This document shows, piece after piece, positions 22,201-35,300 of a stretch of DNA of 64,000 nucleotides. The DNA is from Ficedula albicollis (lineage: Eukaryota > Chordata > Aves > Passeriformes > Muscicapidae): NCBI RefSeq assembly GCF_000247815.1, contig NC_021681.1:17513040-17577039 (forward strand), given 5' to 3'. Below the pieces are notes generated by a model, which was given only the letters and a program-made list of their open reading frames with translations, did not search any database and was not told the DNA's origin. Position numbers and translations under genes: made by a program. Each line of letters opens with the position of its first letter. Position 1 is the stretch's first letter.

Positions 22201-25200
22201 GAAAACTCTTAATTTTTTTTTCTGATTTGTTTTTACTTTTGGTTGTTTTTCTTTTTTTTTTTGGGGGGGGGCAGGGCGAGGATTGTTTGTTTTGGTTTTT
22301 AACTGTGAAACTTAAATATCTACCTCCATATTTGAAGGCATATGCTCTAATTAATCACTTGTGTTTCCACACAACCCAGACCACAAGTCAAAGCAGGGAA
22401 GAGACTGTCTTCTCAAAACTGATAATCATTGTATTTTACAAGAGTAAAGAGCAGATTGAAAATTAAGATTCCGTGCACTTACAATTCATGCAGCTAATAT
22501 GTACTAAACCAGGCTTCACTTATGTAAAATTTTTGTAAAAGTAGTCTGATCCCTTGTTGCTTTTGCCATTTAAAAAAATCTCCCTCATTTTTCTTGCTGT
22601 AGTCTATTCTGAAGTTCTCACAACACCTCCCATATTAACAGGCAAACCTTTTGATCCCCACACTTCCATCGTCCGTGGAATTGCAAATATCATTTGTGCT
22701 GTTGTTTTCGGTCATTGCTTCTCCAGTGAGGATGAATCTTTCAGCAAACTCATCAAAGCTATTTATTTTGTGGTCTACTTTCAAGGTACTATCTGGGGCA
22801 GGGTAAGAACCTAATTTTCTTGTTCTTGTTCCTTAAGGTTCATTTGCACTTGACAAGTCAAAAGAAATTAAAAGTCAACTATTCACAAACACTTCCACTT
22901 CTAAGCATACCATTGTTCTACAAGCCACAGTGAACTAATAAATCAATACATACCTTGTATATGTAATTAGTGGCTTCTAATCCTTCTTTATGCTTGTAAA
23001 TCACATCCTAAAATTAAAATTCTAGATCATCACTGCTTTTCACAGATTTCCAATGAGCAATCATTTGCAGAATACTGTGTATTTAAGATTCTTAGTTCTT
23101 AAAATGAAAGCAATTTCTAAAATGTAATTTTCATTTAGTCTTGCAAATCCGGAAATGCAGTTAAAAAGAACTAAGTCTCCATATTGATGCTCTTTTGAAA
23201 AGACATCTTGCTTCAATTCATAATTCATACTACGATCAAGATCTGAATATTTTGAGTTTTCTATAGGACACAAGTTACAACTTCATCACACCAAGAATAT
23301 ATTTTAAGTTCTTGAAATCCTAGCTATTGCTTAACTTCTACAGGTTATGGCACACTGGCATTCTAAAAGACTATCAGGCTCTTTATAAAGGGATGCCTTT
23401 AATTACAGTAAAATATTCAAGGTTGAGAAAATCTGTTTGAGAGTCAGATTCAGCACTCAATTACTCACCCATTTTCAGAACCTCTGTTACATTATTAGGT
23501 ATTGATCCAAAAAGTAAAATATAATCACGTTCCCAGTATTTAAATCTCTCTTACTTGTGTCTATTGCCTCTCCTCCCAATTTGTTTACCCATGTGTTGCA
23601 GTGACTTCTCAGTGAATTCTCAGGAAATCAGCACAGGGATCTGACACCTCTTGTTTTCTGTTTAACACCACAGCTCTACGATGCTTTCCCATGGCTCATG
23701 CACCATCTGCCAGGGCCTCATCAGGAGGTGTTTGCATACAATGACTTCATGCACAGATTAGTCATGAAAGAGGTCCAGGCTCATGAGAGACACAGCACAG
23801 GTGATCCACAGGATCTCATTGACTTCTACCTGGCTCAAATAACAAAAGTAAGTTTCTGTTTATCACATTCTCTCTTCCTTGGCTTCAATGCCTAATACAA
23901 ACACTTGCTGTTCCAATAACTGCCAAAGGATTTTTACGTGCACACTCTAGTTGTGTAGCACTGAAGGTGTTTGATTTGGTGGGCTGCTCACTCATCATTT
24001 ATCAACAATCATCAAACAATGACAGTTTCTACGTGACTGGTGAAATATGTGGAATTATCTACTACATAGTCTTCTTGTAAATATACCCTACAGACTAAGG
24101 ATGACCCTACTTCCACATTCAATAAAGAAAATATGGTTCAGACTGTGGTTGATCTTTTGCTGGGAGGGACAGAAACAACCAGCACCACCCTACTCTGGGC
24201 ACTGCTCTACATGGTACAATACCCAGAAATACAAGGTGAGCAAAACCACTATCAGAGAGAACTGCATTCAACATCACCATGAACATCATTAGTGTAAGTA
24301 TAAGTGCTCAATCAATTGCAAGACATAAAAAAAACCCCTTAGCTATGAACATGAATAGTGGTACATCAGCAGTTGAAATCCAGAAAAGGGAAGGTCAATA
24401 AATGAAGCAAACAGGTGCTTCCCCATCTGGTTCACCAGCAACAGTGGCAAAAATTAGTAGTAAGCCACAGCTTTACCTCACTAGAAGGGGTTAGCAAAGC
24501 AGAGTAACAAATTAAACACATTTCATATGCAACCTAGTCTCCTCCTAACCTTCGAAGTAGAAAATTTTTAAAAGATACCTGATCTTATAAACAATGGAAA
24601 TTATAATTTTCATTTCAAATTTTAGTACAATTCTGTGCTTCAAAAACCTGATTATCTTCATCACCAAGTAGGATATGTCTTAAATGAGACATCATCCTGT
24701 GCTTTGGGGAGATGAACTTCCTTGATCTAGTGAAACCTACACAGCAGTCAAACCACATGCCAGTGCATTTCACAGCAACATAATTTCTTTTATTTTCCTT
24801 GTATAGGACACTCTCATACAAAAATCTGCTGGGGAAAAAAGGGAGGAAGGGGGGGTGGGGAGTGGGAAGTTAAAGTATTTTCATTTGTCTGCAGAAAAAG
24901 TTCAAAGAGAGATAGAGGCTGTTCTGGAACCCTCCCATGTCATCAGCTATGAAGACCGTAAGAAGCTGCCCTACACAAACGCTGTGATTCACGAGGCTTT
25001 GCGCTACAGCAACGTCACCTCTGTCGGGGTCCCTCGACAGTGCCTGAGGAGCACAACTCTGCTGGGTTTCCACATTGAAAAGGTACAGAGAACACCCCCA
25101 CTTCTTACATCTTTGTGCAGTTAATATTCAGCATTTATCTGACATAGAGAGAAGGAAACTCTATGGGAAATAAGATCTCTGCTGCTTCTTGCAGGGCACG

Positions 25201-27323
25201 CTTGTGTTGCCAAATCTGCACTCTGTGGTGTATGACACTGAGCACTGGGCAACCCCTTGGAAGTTCAACCCAGATCATTTCCTAGATTTGGATGGCAACT
25301 TTGTGAACAAAGAGGCATTCTTACCTTTCTCAGCAGGTAACACCCTGATCTTGAATATTCCTTTTGCTGTGTCTTGCAGCAAGGTTAAAAATATTATTTC
25401 TAAGTTCTAAAATTTTAAAAACATACATTTTTAAAAGTGTACTTGCCACAGAGATTTAAAGTCAGGTCTTCTGCTGTAATAGCCACAAATATTGTTGTTC
25501 ATTTTGTATTTTTCATATATTCAAACAGAGGATAAGTATGGCTGAGAGAGACACAATGCTCTTTGCTTGGCATATCAAGGGTTCCAAATATAAGGATATG
25601 TGAGCTTCTTATCTCCTAATGTGTTAAATCAGGGTAATTACCTGTTAAATCAAGGTGATTCCCCTAAATCAGGAAACTGATTTATTTTCACCTTACAAAT
25701 AGGAAGGCAATGACAAAAGGAATGTGATTTTTCAAAACATACAGAGAAAATCTGTGAAGAAGTAGGAAACGAAATCTCAGTTTCCCAAATCCTAAGGAAT
25801 GTGATTTTTCAAAACATACAGAGAAAGTCTGTGAAGAAGTAGAAAACGAAATCTCAGTTTCCCAAATCCTGTATTAGCAGTCTAGCACCAGGTTTTCTTT
25901 TATTTGTAGAAAACTAGCAAAATCCAGTAGATTTTTTAAGTTTTCAGCAAAATATTATTAGGCAACCAAAAAGAAAAGGTTACTTTTCAAAAGCATATTC
26001 CAATGTACAACTTAACTAACTTACAGTGCAAAATGCAGGGATTCAAAGACATGGAGGAGGAAAAAAGAGTGAAAAGCAGTATCAAACAACTCTAGTGAGT
26101 TTCTCTAGTCTACCAGTTTCTCCAATAAAATGATTATGAAAAAAAGCAGCACAAAAGAAGAAAGTGGTATAATTACTAAAAAATTCACAATAAACCCACT
26201 GGGAAACAGCTGAGGTGCTTTTGGTGTTACTGTGCCATTACACTACTATAGACTTCTTCTAGAGAAAAAGCAAAGCACATACTAAGGAACACATGGTTCA
26301 GATTAAATGCAGTAAATCCAGATTTTTAAAAAATTTGCCTAAATTGTCTGTAAATCCTAAAATCATCTTTGCAAAACAGGCATTTACCATCTTACCTCCT
26401 TCACTCACCAAATGGCCATGAATCAAGACAACTAATCTTGGGCTCACATTTCAGATGTGGCATAGGACTATTTCTTTAACTTGCTCTGGTTGTTTTCTGT
26501 TTATGTAATCTGAGTATTTACATATATTCTGAATATTGATCTTTGGGGTTTTTTTTTTAGTCTGGCATATTTAGATATCCTGAAATAACCTGTGTAAACA
26601 ATATACCAAAATGAATCACTAAGTCTTTATATCCCTGCATATACTTCACTCTCTTAGCTCACACATCTGTTCCTGACACAAGGACCCAATACATCCTTCT
26701 GAATTTCTGTTAAAGAAATCCTAATTATATCCTTCCCTTTGGGTTCAGAACTGCATCCCACACTGTTCCAACCCTCCCTTCTCAACAACCAAAATAAGAC
26801 TCAGAAGTATATGAATCTTTTTAAAATCTGGTTTAGCTAAGAAGCAATTCATGGCTTTCACAGAGCAAGAATCAACAATGGAAAGGGAGAATTGTATACA
26901 CGCTGCAGGGGTGAAAAACTAAACAAACCCAACCAACACCAGATCAAACAGCTGACAGAGGTGCAGAGTTTCCCAGTTAAATGTTTCCCCTCCCTCCTCC
27001 TAAAGTATTTTCTTTCCTTACAGAAGGAAATAGGAAATAATTTTCTTACACTAACAGGATTTATGGAACTCAGTAGAATTTTGTGCAAAATTCTTTTACA
27101 GAATTTAACTTGATTCAGCCAACTCTTTTGGTTTTCTCCTGCAGGGCACCGTGTATGTTTGGGGGAACAGATGGCACGAGTTGAACTGTTCATCTTCTTT
27201 ACCAATCTCCTTAGGGCATTTACGTTCCAGCTGCCTGAGGGAGTAAAGGAAATCAATCTGGAGTACATTTTGGGTGCAATACTGCAGCCACATCCATATA
27301 AACTCTGTGCTATTCCACGCTAG
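19251..27323 (+). CDS. Cytochrome P450 family 2 protein, complete (9 exons, 489 aa)
   Basis: Second complete P450 of the cluster, transcribed away from its minus-strand neighbour; a microsomal monooxygenase of unknown substrate. Exons: 19251-19421, 20408-20570, 21078-21227, 22642-22802, 23674-23847, 24094-24235, 24895-25082, 25195-25336, 27145-27323. Lengths are 171, 163, 150, 161, 174, 142, 188, 142 and 179 nt, with GT-AG introns and a continuous frame. Relative to the neighbour, exon 1 is one codon longer and exon 5 one codon shorter, so both proteins are 489 residues. Seen in the translation: hydrophobic anchor at 3-20, QLPPGPVPLP hinge, I-helix GGTETT at 297-302, E354-x-x-R357, haem ligand Cys435 in GHRVCLG, and C-terminus PHPYKLCAIPR. 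A paralogue of the minus-strand gene by shared motifs and exon plan. Subfamily not assigned. Confidence 0.93.
24839..24869 (+). promoter_or_regulatory. G-quadruplex-type G-rich tract just upstream of P450 exon 7
   Basis: On the plus strand, which is also the pre-mRNA sense, runs of 3 to 7 G separated by short loops end about 25 bases before the acceptor AG at 24893-24894. The pattern satisfies the simple four-run G4 rule. Any effect on splicing is inference. Confidence 0.55.
25717..25870. repeat. Tandem duplication, 77-bp unit, two copies
   Basis: The unit beginning aaggaatgtgatttttcaaa recurs after 77 bases with two or three substitutions. It lies in intron 8 of the plus-strand P450 gene. 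Confidence 0.92.
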
Positions 27324-27702
27324 TCTGCAACACACTGCAATGCTCAGAGACTTCAACCTGTTAGTAGTTGCAGATCCTTTAAAAACAGGTTTCATTATAT
27401 CAATTCTATTCCAGGTGGAGGTAACTCAACAAAGTAAATTAATAGTGTTTTTATTTAGGAGGTCTGACCTCATCTACTGAACTTTCTGAAATGAAAATAA
27501 GTCTACCTACCAAACTCACATAATTGAGTCTTAGGCATACACAAATACACAATATTTCCAAAAATATATTTTCACACTTACAGTAGCAGTGAATTAGCAG
27601 TAGGATGTTAGAGAAGTAGCCTGTACCAAGTAGTTTCCTGCATATGTGCTCTGTCAGGTATCACACTCTTAAAATGGGACAATTGTTCAGTAAGGATGCT
27701 TG

Positions 27703-27708
27703 AATAAA
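27703..27708 (+). promoter_or_regulatory. Possible polyadenylation signal of the plus-strand P450 gene
   Basis: AATAAA in gcttgaataaaattttc, 380 bases after the stop codon. Orientation and distance fit a 3' UTR; not proven. Confidence 0.4.
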
Positions 27709-28464
27709 ATTTTCTTCAGTAAGCTGTTACTCTTCTGAGTTCACAGGTCTTTTCTTAGATGATCTTGCAGGAAGTAACAGAATATACACACACTTAGTGT
27801 AGATGCCTTTGCCTTTCACTCTCCCACAAAGCATTATATAGTGCAGCACAAACTTCACATAGATAAAAATTATTATAGCAAGAGGCCTCTCATAACCCTG
27901 GCCCATTTAGAAATCCTTAAATCTTTTTTTATTTCCTCAGTATCCAATTTCTATTTCATCACAGCTTGGGTCCATGCACTTTCACAAACCTTTCCTTCTG
28001 TTTATTGTATGATCCAACAATTTCCTATTGAAGAGAAAGAAATTAAGAAAATAAATGAAGATGTCAACAGTTGTTTTAGCAGGTACAGTAGAGGTTTATT
28101 ACTCACGGTGTTTTCTCTTGTTCTTTTTCTACATCTGTAGATGTGGAAGGTTTTGACTACTTAAAATTCAGCTGAAAGCATCCTGAATCCTTTCTATTTT
28201 CAAAGTTCAACAGGAGCTAGCAGAAATTACGGCAGGATGTAGTTAAAAGCAAAAGCAGAATGCTACATATTTCTGGGACATAAAAAATAATGGAAGACTT
28301 GGATTATCCTTGCAAATATTTCCAATTATTCCCTTCCACTAAGTGAAAACCCCAGGGTTCTAACACATGTTAATGTTTGCTACCACAGAACAAATGCATA
28401 CATCACTTGACATTGACATTTTTCACCTTTTTAATAAAAGTAATTTGAAAACTTCCAATATTAC

Positions 28465-28476
28465 TTTATTTTTATT
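28465..28476 (-). promoter_or_regulatory. Possible CAPN10 polyadenylation signals
   Basis: The minus strand reads AATAAAAATAAA here, two overlapping-spaced canonical hexamers about 0.9 kb downstream of the CAPN10 stop. Another hexamer lies nearer, at 28664-28659. Which one is used cannot be told from sequence. Confidence 0.35.
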
Positions 28477-28942
28477 GAGGAAAATATAACATTTTAAAAA
28501 TCCTGCTTGAATAAGAAACACTTTCAAACATAAATTAAGAAAAAACTCTTAAACTTCACATTTCTTGCAGAGAGGGCAGCTCTTCCATAAAACACATTCT
28601 TGCAGATTTACAAAAGTAGTCTGACAATATAGTTCAACAGTTTTCAAGTCTTGTCTTTTTTATTTCTGGAGTTCATTAAAGTAAAACTCACCAAAAAAAT
28701 CTTTCCTTTGAACCCACCATCTGCTTAGTTCCAGAGAGGGCCCAAGGTAAAGTGCTCAGCAGCAGGACTGGCAGTGTCAGATACAAGCTTGGACTTTTTC
28801 TACTCCAACGTATTTTGATGGTTCTTGAGGTATATCCTACCTAAAAAAAAGACTCCAGTTTTTCATCTATGTTCACCACCCTTTTGGTCACATGAAGTTA
28901 TTCTGTCAGGTTGCATTTTTTTCCCAATAAAATATTACTTTG

Positions 28943-29065
28943 CAATCATAGAATGGTTATAGTTGGAAGGGACCTTAAAGATCATCTTGTTCCAATCCCT
29001 CTGCCATGGGCAAGGACATATTCCAGAAGACCAGGGTGATCAGGGCTCCATTCAACCTGGCCTTA
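28943..29065 (-). mobile_element. CR1 LINE 3' fragment
   Basis: The sequence aatcatagaatggttatagt followed by ggaagggacc, a ctctgccatgggcaaggaca block and caacctggcctta is the typical reverse complement of an avian CR1 3' end. The element is therefore in minus orientation and severely 5' truncated. It lies downstream of the CAPN10 stop codon, probably in the 3' UTR or just past it. Confidence 0.85.
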
Positions 29066-29397
29066 CATGTAAGTTTTATGGTTTTCTTCCAAAACTGCAG
29101 CTTGGGTTAAAGCATGCACATATTCTTCACCTGTATTTTTGAAGAACTGAGGTACATGATAATTTGCTGTACAGTACTCCTTCCAAAAATGTGGGAAGAC
29201 CAAATATTCAGAGTGTTCATGATTAAAAGAGGTATTTTTTACAAAGAAGCCAGCAGAGGCCTCACAGTTGGTACCAGTTAAAAACAGCTAGGCTAAGAGC
29301 ATCTTCTTGTTATTCCATTTAAAACTGAGAAGAGCAAGAGATGAGGTATTCCTTGGCTTCCTGATGTTTCTTGAAATGACAGTGTAAGAATTCCACA

Positions 29398-32300
29398 CTA
29401 CCTTTTCATCACAGTTGTAAAGGAAACCTATAAGAAAATGTGCAATACAGAGAAAAAAACGCTGTTTCATTGGGGTTTTTTGGTCAAAAAGGAATTGAAG
29501 TGAATCACAGAAAAGAATGACTTAGAAACTAAAATGCAAGCTTTTTATCTGAAGCATCCTTTAAAAATGAAAAACTTTAAAACTCATAAATCCCATCATT
29601 TCAGTATCTGAGAACACAGAGAAACTTTTAGTGAACACAGTCAAACTTTTAGAAAAATACACTGACTTCCAGCTCTGCTGTTGTTATGCATATTTTAGAA
29701 ATCACTAGCCCAGAGTGAGGCAGACTGCCTGGAACCCTCAGGAGTTAAACCCCTGAAAGTTTAAAGTTCAGTCTTTAGAAAAGCCCATACTGGTGAAGAT
29801 TAGATACAGACATTAATTTCTCCCACTGCTAGACAAAAGTAACTGCAATTTCCAGATTCTTGAAGCTGTCCTGAAGAACCTAAATTGTTTGTTTCTTTGA
29901 TTCTGTTTCCATGAAATAACAAAGAATTATAAGTTTGAATAGATTCCTTTTGATATAATGGCCTTGCAACATTTTGTTCCCAAAACAATGGTAATAAAGG
30001 ACCTTCATTACATAGCTCAGCTCCAAAATACTAAAGTAACAGAAACCATATGGAAAGTACACACATTTTGTGAAGCATACAAAATCCATAGTGTTTGTGT
30101 GGTTTTAAGAAAAAAATGTAATCACTGGTCAGCATGACCCAGATTCAGAAAATGAGTAAGACAATTCTAAACTTGGGTAAAGAGTTTTTCCTACAATTTT
30201 TGTTTTGTTCATACCCCAGAGGGAAAGACCCAAGTATCCAGATGGTCTTGTACCACCTAATAAGCAGAGTGTTATCAAGGACACATTTTGATCCACCAAC
30301 CAAATCATTTATCTCCAAACTACTGCTAAAAAAATACTTTACTTTTTAATGAAACAAATTTTAACCAAAGTTCTCCTCTGCACCCAGTAAAAACACCGTA
30401 AGTATTAGTTACTCAGTATTCACATCCAACCCTTTTATATTACATGCCTATCTAATCAAGCAAAACAAAATCAAAATCTGAAATAGCTGTCATTAACTTG
30501 ATCAAAACAACTTGCACTCCAGGAGGGATTATAATGGTGGGATGCTATATGGGCTGGCTGTAGGGAAACAAAAACCTAATCTTCTCATTATGCTGTGCCA
30601 TTATAATGGTGGGATGCTATATGGGCTGGCTGTAGGGAAACAAATAAAAACCTAATCTTCTCATTATGCTGTGCTTTCTTAAGCTTTTACAACACTATAA
30701 CATCATCAGAATTTTAAAACTGCAATACAGAGGATACCAAATATCAAAACCAATCAGATGGAGGAAGGATAGAACATATAGTTAAAACAAGCAGATCTGT
30801 GGTGACACCAAGAATTAATACATCAAAATACATCCATCAAAATGTATTGCTTACCTCTTGTAATACTTGTCCAAGTGTCTCCTGGCTGTGAATGCGCTTC
30901 CTGTTGAAAACCCAAACCACATTTATTTCTGCACAAAGCACTGGGAATCGTACAAATATCAAGTATTTATCCCACTTCAAAACAGAAGTTACATCAGGCT
31001 TCATTCCACATCCTTTCCCTTAGCAAATCTTTCTGCAACTGTTGAGTCTTACTGCAGTCTTATGGAATTTATAATTCTGATTCAGAGCTGCTGTTATTCA
31101 CATCATAGTTACGAATTACCCGGAATAAGGCCGACTACTCATTGGATTTTCTCAAAAACAACCCTGAATTTTAAAAGGCATTATTAACTTTCAACATAAA
31201 TCCTAACATTTGATGATACAGTTGGTATTTAATTACTTTAGTGTCATCTCCTCCAGCAATAGACATCTGATATTCAGCAACTGATGCAAGAAGATTTAAC
31301 AAATACTACCTTTTTTAGCCATTCTTCCAACATAATCAAAGTGTTAAGCACTGCATGCAAAAGCAACAGAAATACAAAGACTTGACAAAAAGTTTCCATC
31401 AAGAGAACACATTACTGCAGTCATTTCCATGCATCCTGTAATACATGCACTAAAAAGACTAGAAATGCAAATAAAAGGCAACATAGTTTTACCTGTCTAT
31501 TTTGGTTGCTATGACCACTGTAAAATTTCCTTCTGTATTGGGCAAGTATGTAGAAGGTATAATGACATAACTTCCTGCAGGAAGCCTGCAAAGCCGGCTG
31601 ACTTCCTGGGAATAGCAGTGAGGAACACAGCTCACCAGTGGCTCCAAGTGTACAAAAGAAGTAGTTTGTGGTTTCCAGCTGCTGTTAGGCACCTGCAAGA
31701 AAGAATGCAAATATGTCTACCTTTTCATCTGTTTAAGGTCTTACAATACTTCATTCCTAGGACACCACAGTGTGATACAGTCCATCTCTATTCCAAATAC
31801 CCACTCTGCTGTACAGAGCTAGAGAGAAGATGAATAGAAAAGCTTCCAGAAAACCCAGTTGGCAGTACTAAGAACAGATGAATCATTCCTAGCCTGTTTG
31901 TAGACAATGTATAGAACCCACTACTCACATAGCTCTAGAGCTTTCTCTGTTGTCTAACCTCACTCCTCCCTGCTGCAGCCTAAAGCACTTGTTTTCCACC
32001 TCAACGATCTGCTGAACAGACTGTGTCCTTCCTACATCTAGTAGTCTTTCCTGTATTAAAAAGTCCTATTAGACTTCATCTCAGTCTCCTATAGGCATAA
32101 AAAATGCAAATCTTTCTTCACATACTGTATACTCGAAGTTTTATTATTACTTCTGGCACTAGGCATAAAAAATGCAAATCTTTCTTCACATATTGTATAC
32201 TTGAAGTTTCATTATTACTTCTGGCACCCAACTCCAGACTTTTCACTTAAGTAACACCTTTTTTTGAAGCATGTTTTCTAAAAATAAAGCTACCTTTCTA

Positions 32301-35300
32301 TTCAAAATAGGTACTTCTCAGGTTACATTCATGCAGTTGAACACTGGCACACACATGTAGAATCTGTATCTATCCATATCAAATCAAATCTTGTTTTGTT
32401 TCTGATCACCTGCTCAGGATATCACAGTCCTTCTGATCCAGTATCATTTGCCTATGGACGTTTAACTATTAGACACAAAGAAAGTAAGCATTCATGATGA
32501 ATTACCAAAAGGTCTAGTCCTCAATTACTAGGGCACTGAGAATTTTCTGCAAATTCTCAAAAGGGTTCATTATTGCTAAAACTAATTTAGAACCTTGTAA
32601 GAATTCAGTGGAACCAATCACCTGGTTACTATGCTATGTAACTACCTAAGTTATTCCATACGTTTCATGGGCATTACTTCCCAGAGAGAGCCTGTGTTTC
32701 TCCCAGAAGCAGCAAGTCCCTTGCAAACTGCAAGGAGCCCTGTGCTGACAGGCTAACCTTCATCCTTGGCAAATGAGAAACCAACCTGACCAGAAGCCTT
32801 ACCTGGAAAATATGGAAACCTATTGGACAACACCTACTATCCAGGCAGTGCTGACGGAGGGTGACTTTCACACTGCTTTTCCCCGGCCCAGCAGGAATGG
32901 AGAGGGGAAAGCAGGGATTGGTATGGAAGGAAGGGAAGTTCCTGCTACCTCCAGCATTCAGCCCACTCTTCCAGCATCCATGTAGCTGCACTGTCTCCCA
33001 TTCACCAGGCGGGAGTTCTTCACAGGGGGCAGCATCTGTGGGTAGTGGCTTTAACTCACTATCAAACATAAGAGAGAAAAGAAACTAAAATTTATAAAAC
33101 ATGTACTACCAGAACACAAACAAATCTGACCAGCTTTTAAACAGCTGCCAATGCTACATTTTGTCTCTGCATATGGCACTAAGCTGCAGTTTAGAGTCAA
33201 GGTGCTACTCATCTGGCTATTCCTGGCCAGCATTTTAACAAGTGGTAGTAGCAACTTCATGACAAAAACAAGATCTGCTGAACAGACTGTGTCCTTCCTA
33301 CATCTAGTAGTCTTTCCTGTATTAAAAAGTCCTATTAGACTTCATCTCAGTCTCCTATAGGCATAAAAAATGCAAATCTTTCTTCACATATTGTATACTT
33401 GAAGTTTCATTATTACTTCTGGCACCCAACTCCAGACTTTTCACTTAAGTAACACCTTTTTTTGAAGCATGTTTTCTAAAAATAAAGCTACCTTTCTATT
33501 CAAAATAGGTACTTCTCAGGTTACATTCATGCAGTTGAACACTGGCACACACATGTAGAATCTGTATCTATCCATATCAAATCAAATCTTGTTTTGTTTC
33601 TGATCACCTGCTCAGGATATCACAGTCCTTCTGATCCAGTATCATTTGCCTATGGACGTTTAACTATTAGACACAAAGAAAGTAAGCATTCATGATGAAT
33701 TACCAAAAGGTCTAGTCCTCAATTACTAGGGCACTGAGAATTTTCTGCAAATTCTCAAAAGGGTTCATTATTGCTAAAACTAATTTAGAACCTTGTAAGA
33801 ATTCAGTGGAACCAATCACCTGGTTACTATGCTATGTAACTACCTAAGTTATTCCATACGTTTCATGGGCATTACTTCCCAGAGAGAGCCTGTGTTTCTC
33901 CCAGAAGCAGCAAGTCCCTTGCAAACTGCAAGGAGCCCTGTGCTGACAGGCTAACCTTCATCCTTGGCAAATGAGAAACCAACCTGACCAGAAGCCTTAC
34001 CTGGAAAATATGGAAACCTATTGGACAACACCTACTATCCAGGCAGTGCTGACGGAGGGTGACTTTCACACTGCTTTTCCCCGGCCCAGCAGGAATGGAG
34101 AGGGGAAAGCAGGGATTGGTATGGAAGGAAGGGAAGTTCCTGCTACCTCCAGCATTCAGCCCACTCTTCCAGCATCCATGTAGCTGCACTGTCTCCCATT
34201 CACCAGGCGGGAGTTCTTCACAGGGGGCAGCATCTGTGGGTAGTGGCTTTAACTCACTATCAAACATAAGAGAGAAAAGAAACTAAAATTTATAAAACAT
34301 GTACTACCAGAACACAAACAAATCTGACCAGCTTTTAAACAGCTGCCAATGCTACATTTTGTCTCTGCATATGGCACTAAGCTGCAGTTTAGAGTCAAGG
34401 TGCTACTCATCTGGCTATTCCTGGCCAGCATTTTAACAAGTGGTAGTAGCAACTTCATGACAAAAACAAGGAGCTGGGAAACTTGCATGAATTCAAAGAC
34501 AATACAATTCCATTACACAGCACTCTGCACAACTCTTCAAAATATTTTGACCATTCCCACTTAGTGCTACACTTGCATTTACGTCAACAATTTTAAGAAA
34601 CATTCTGTTTTGTTTTAAACCTACCTGAGAGAGATCCTTCCCGTTGAAAATACGCGAAGCAAGAAATTCCCTACTGCATCTTTCAAAAAAGTGCTGGGCA
34701 CAACAAGATAAAAGCCAGGTGAAAGGTCACAGCACACATGGACTTCTCTATCGTAGGAATGGCAGACGGTACCTACAACTGGAGGAGCAGAGAGGGTCTT
34801 TGGAAGGTTAAATCGTTTCTTCTCCACCTAGAATAGATGCATAATGATGTGTGGTGGTTAAGGAAAAATGAATAGTTTTTAATAAAACTAAAAATTATCA
34901 AATATTGTTTATGACATTTTAAGCATGCATACACTTACAAATGAAACAAAGCTTTTTAATAAAACTAAAAATTATCAAATATTGCTTATGACATTTTAAG
35001 CATGTATACATTTACAAATGAAACAAAGAAAATAGTATCAGTAGATGACCTGAACATCAAAGAGAAGTAGGAGGAGTTAATATTCAGGAGGAGTAAATTT
35101 AGGAATGGCTTCAAGTAACCAGCCTGAAATGTCATGCACTAGTTGGGAACAATCCCAGGAGCTCAGTGATAAGAAGAAAGCACTGGTCCAGTAATAGTTT
35201 GTACAGACAGTGACTGTGAGATAAACAGAACCATTCCAGCATAAACCAGAGACAGAAAATTTGCAACCAGTCGAATCATATCATTGGCATGGGAAGTGAA

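Larger units (their letters stand above)
27324..29397. other. Convergent 3' region between the plus-strand P450 gene and CAPN10
   Basis: The plus-strand P450 gene ends at 27323 and CAPN10 coding ends at 29398 from the other side. A candidate polyadenylation signal for the P450 is AATAAA at 27703-27708. For CAPN10 the candidates are minus-strand AATAAA at 28664-28659 and a doubled one at 28476-28465. If these are used, about 0.8 kb separates the two transcripts. A CR1 fragment lies at 28943-29065. No other gene is visible. Confidence 0.5.

Noticed and set aside
28688..28840. Alternative CAPN10 terminal exon with a strong acceptor and 50 open codons
   Set aside because: The 30-nt exon at 29427-29398 fits phase, length and the expected C-terminus much better. 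The candidate's translation does not resemble calpain.
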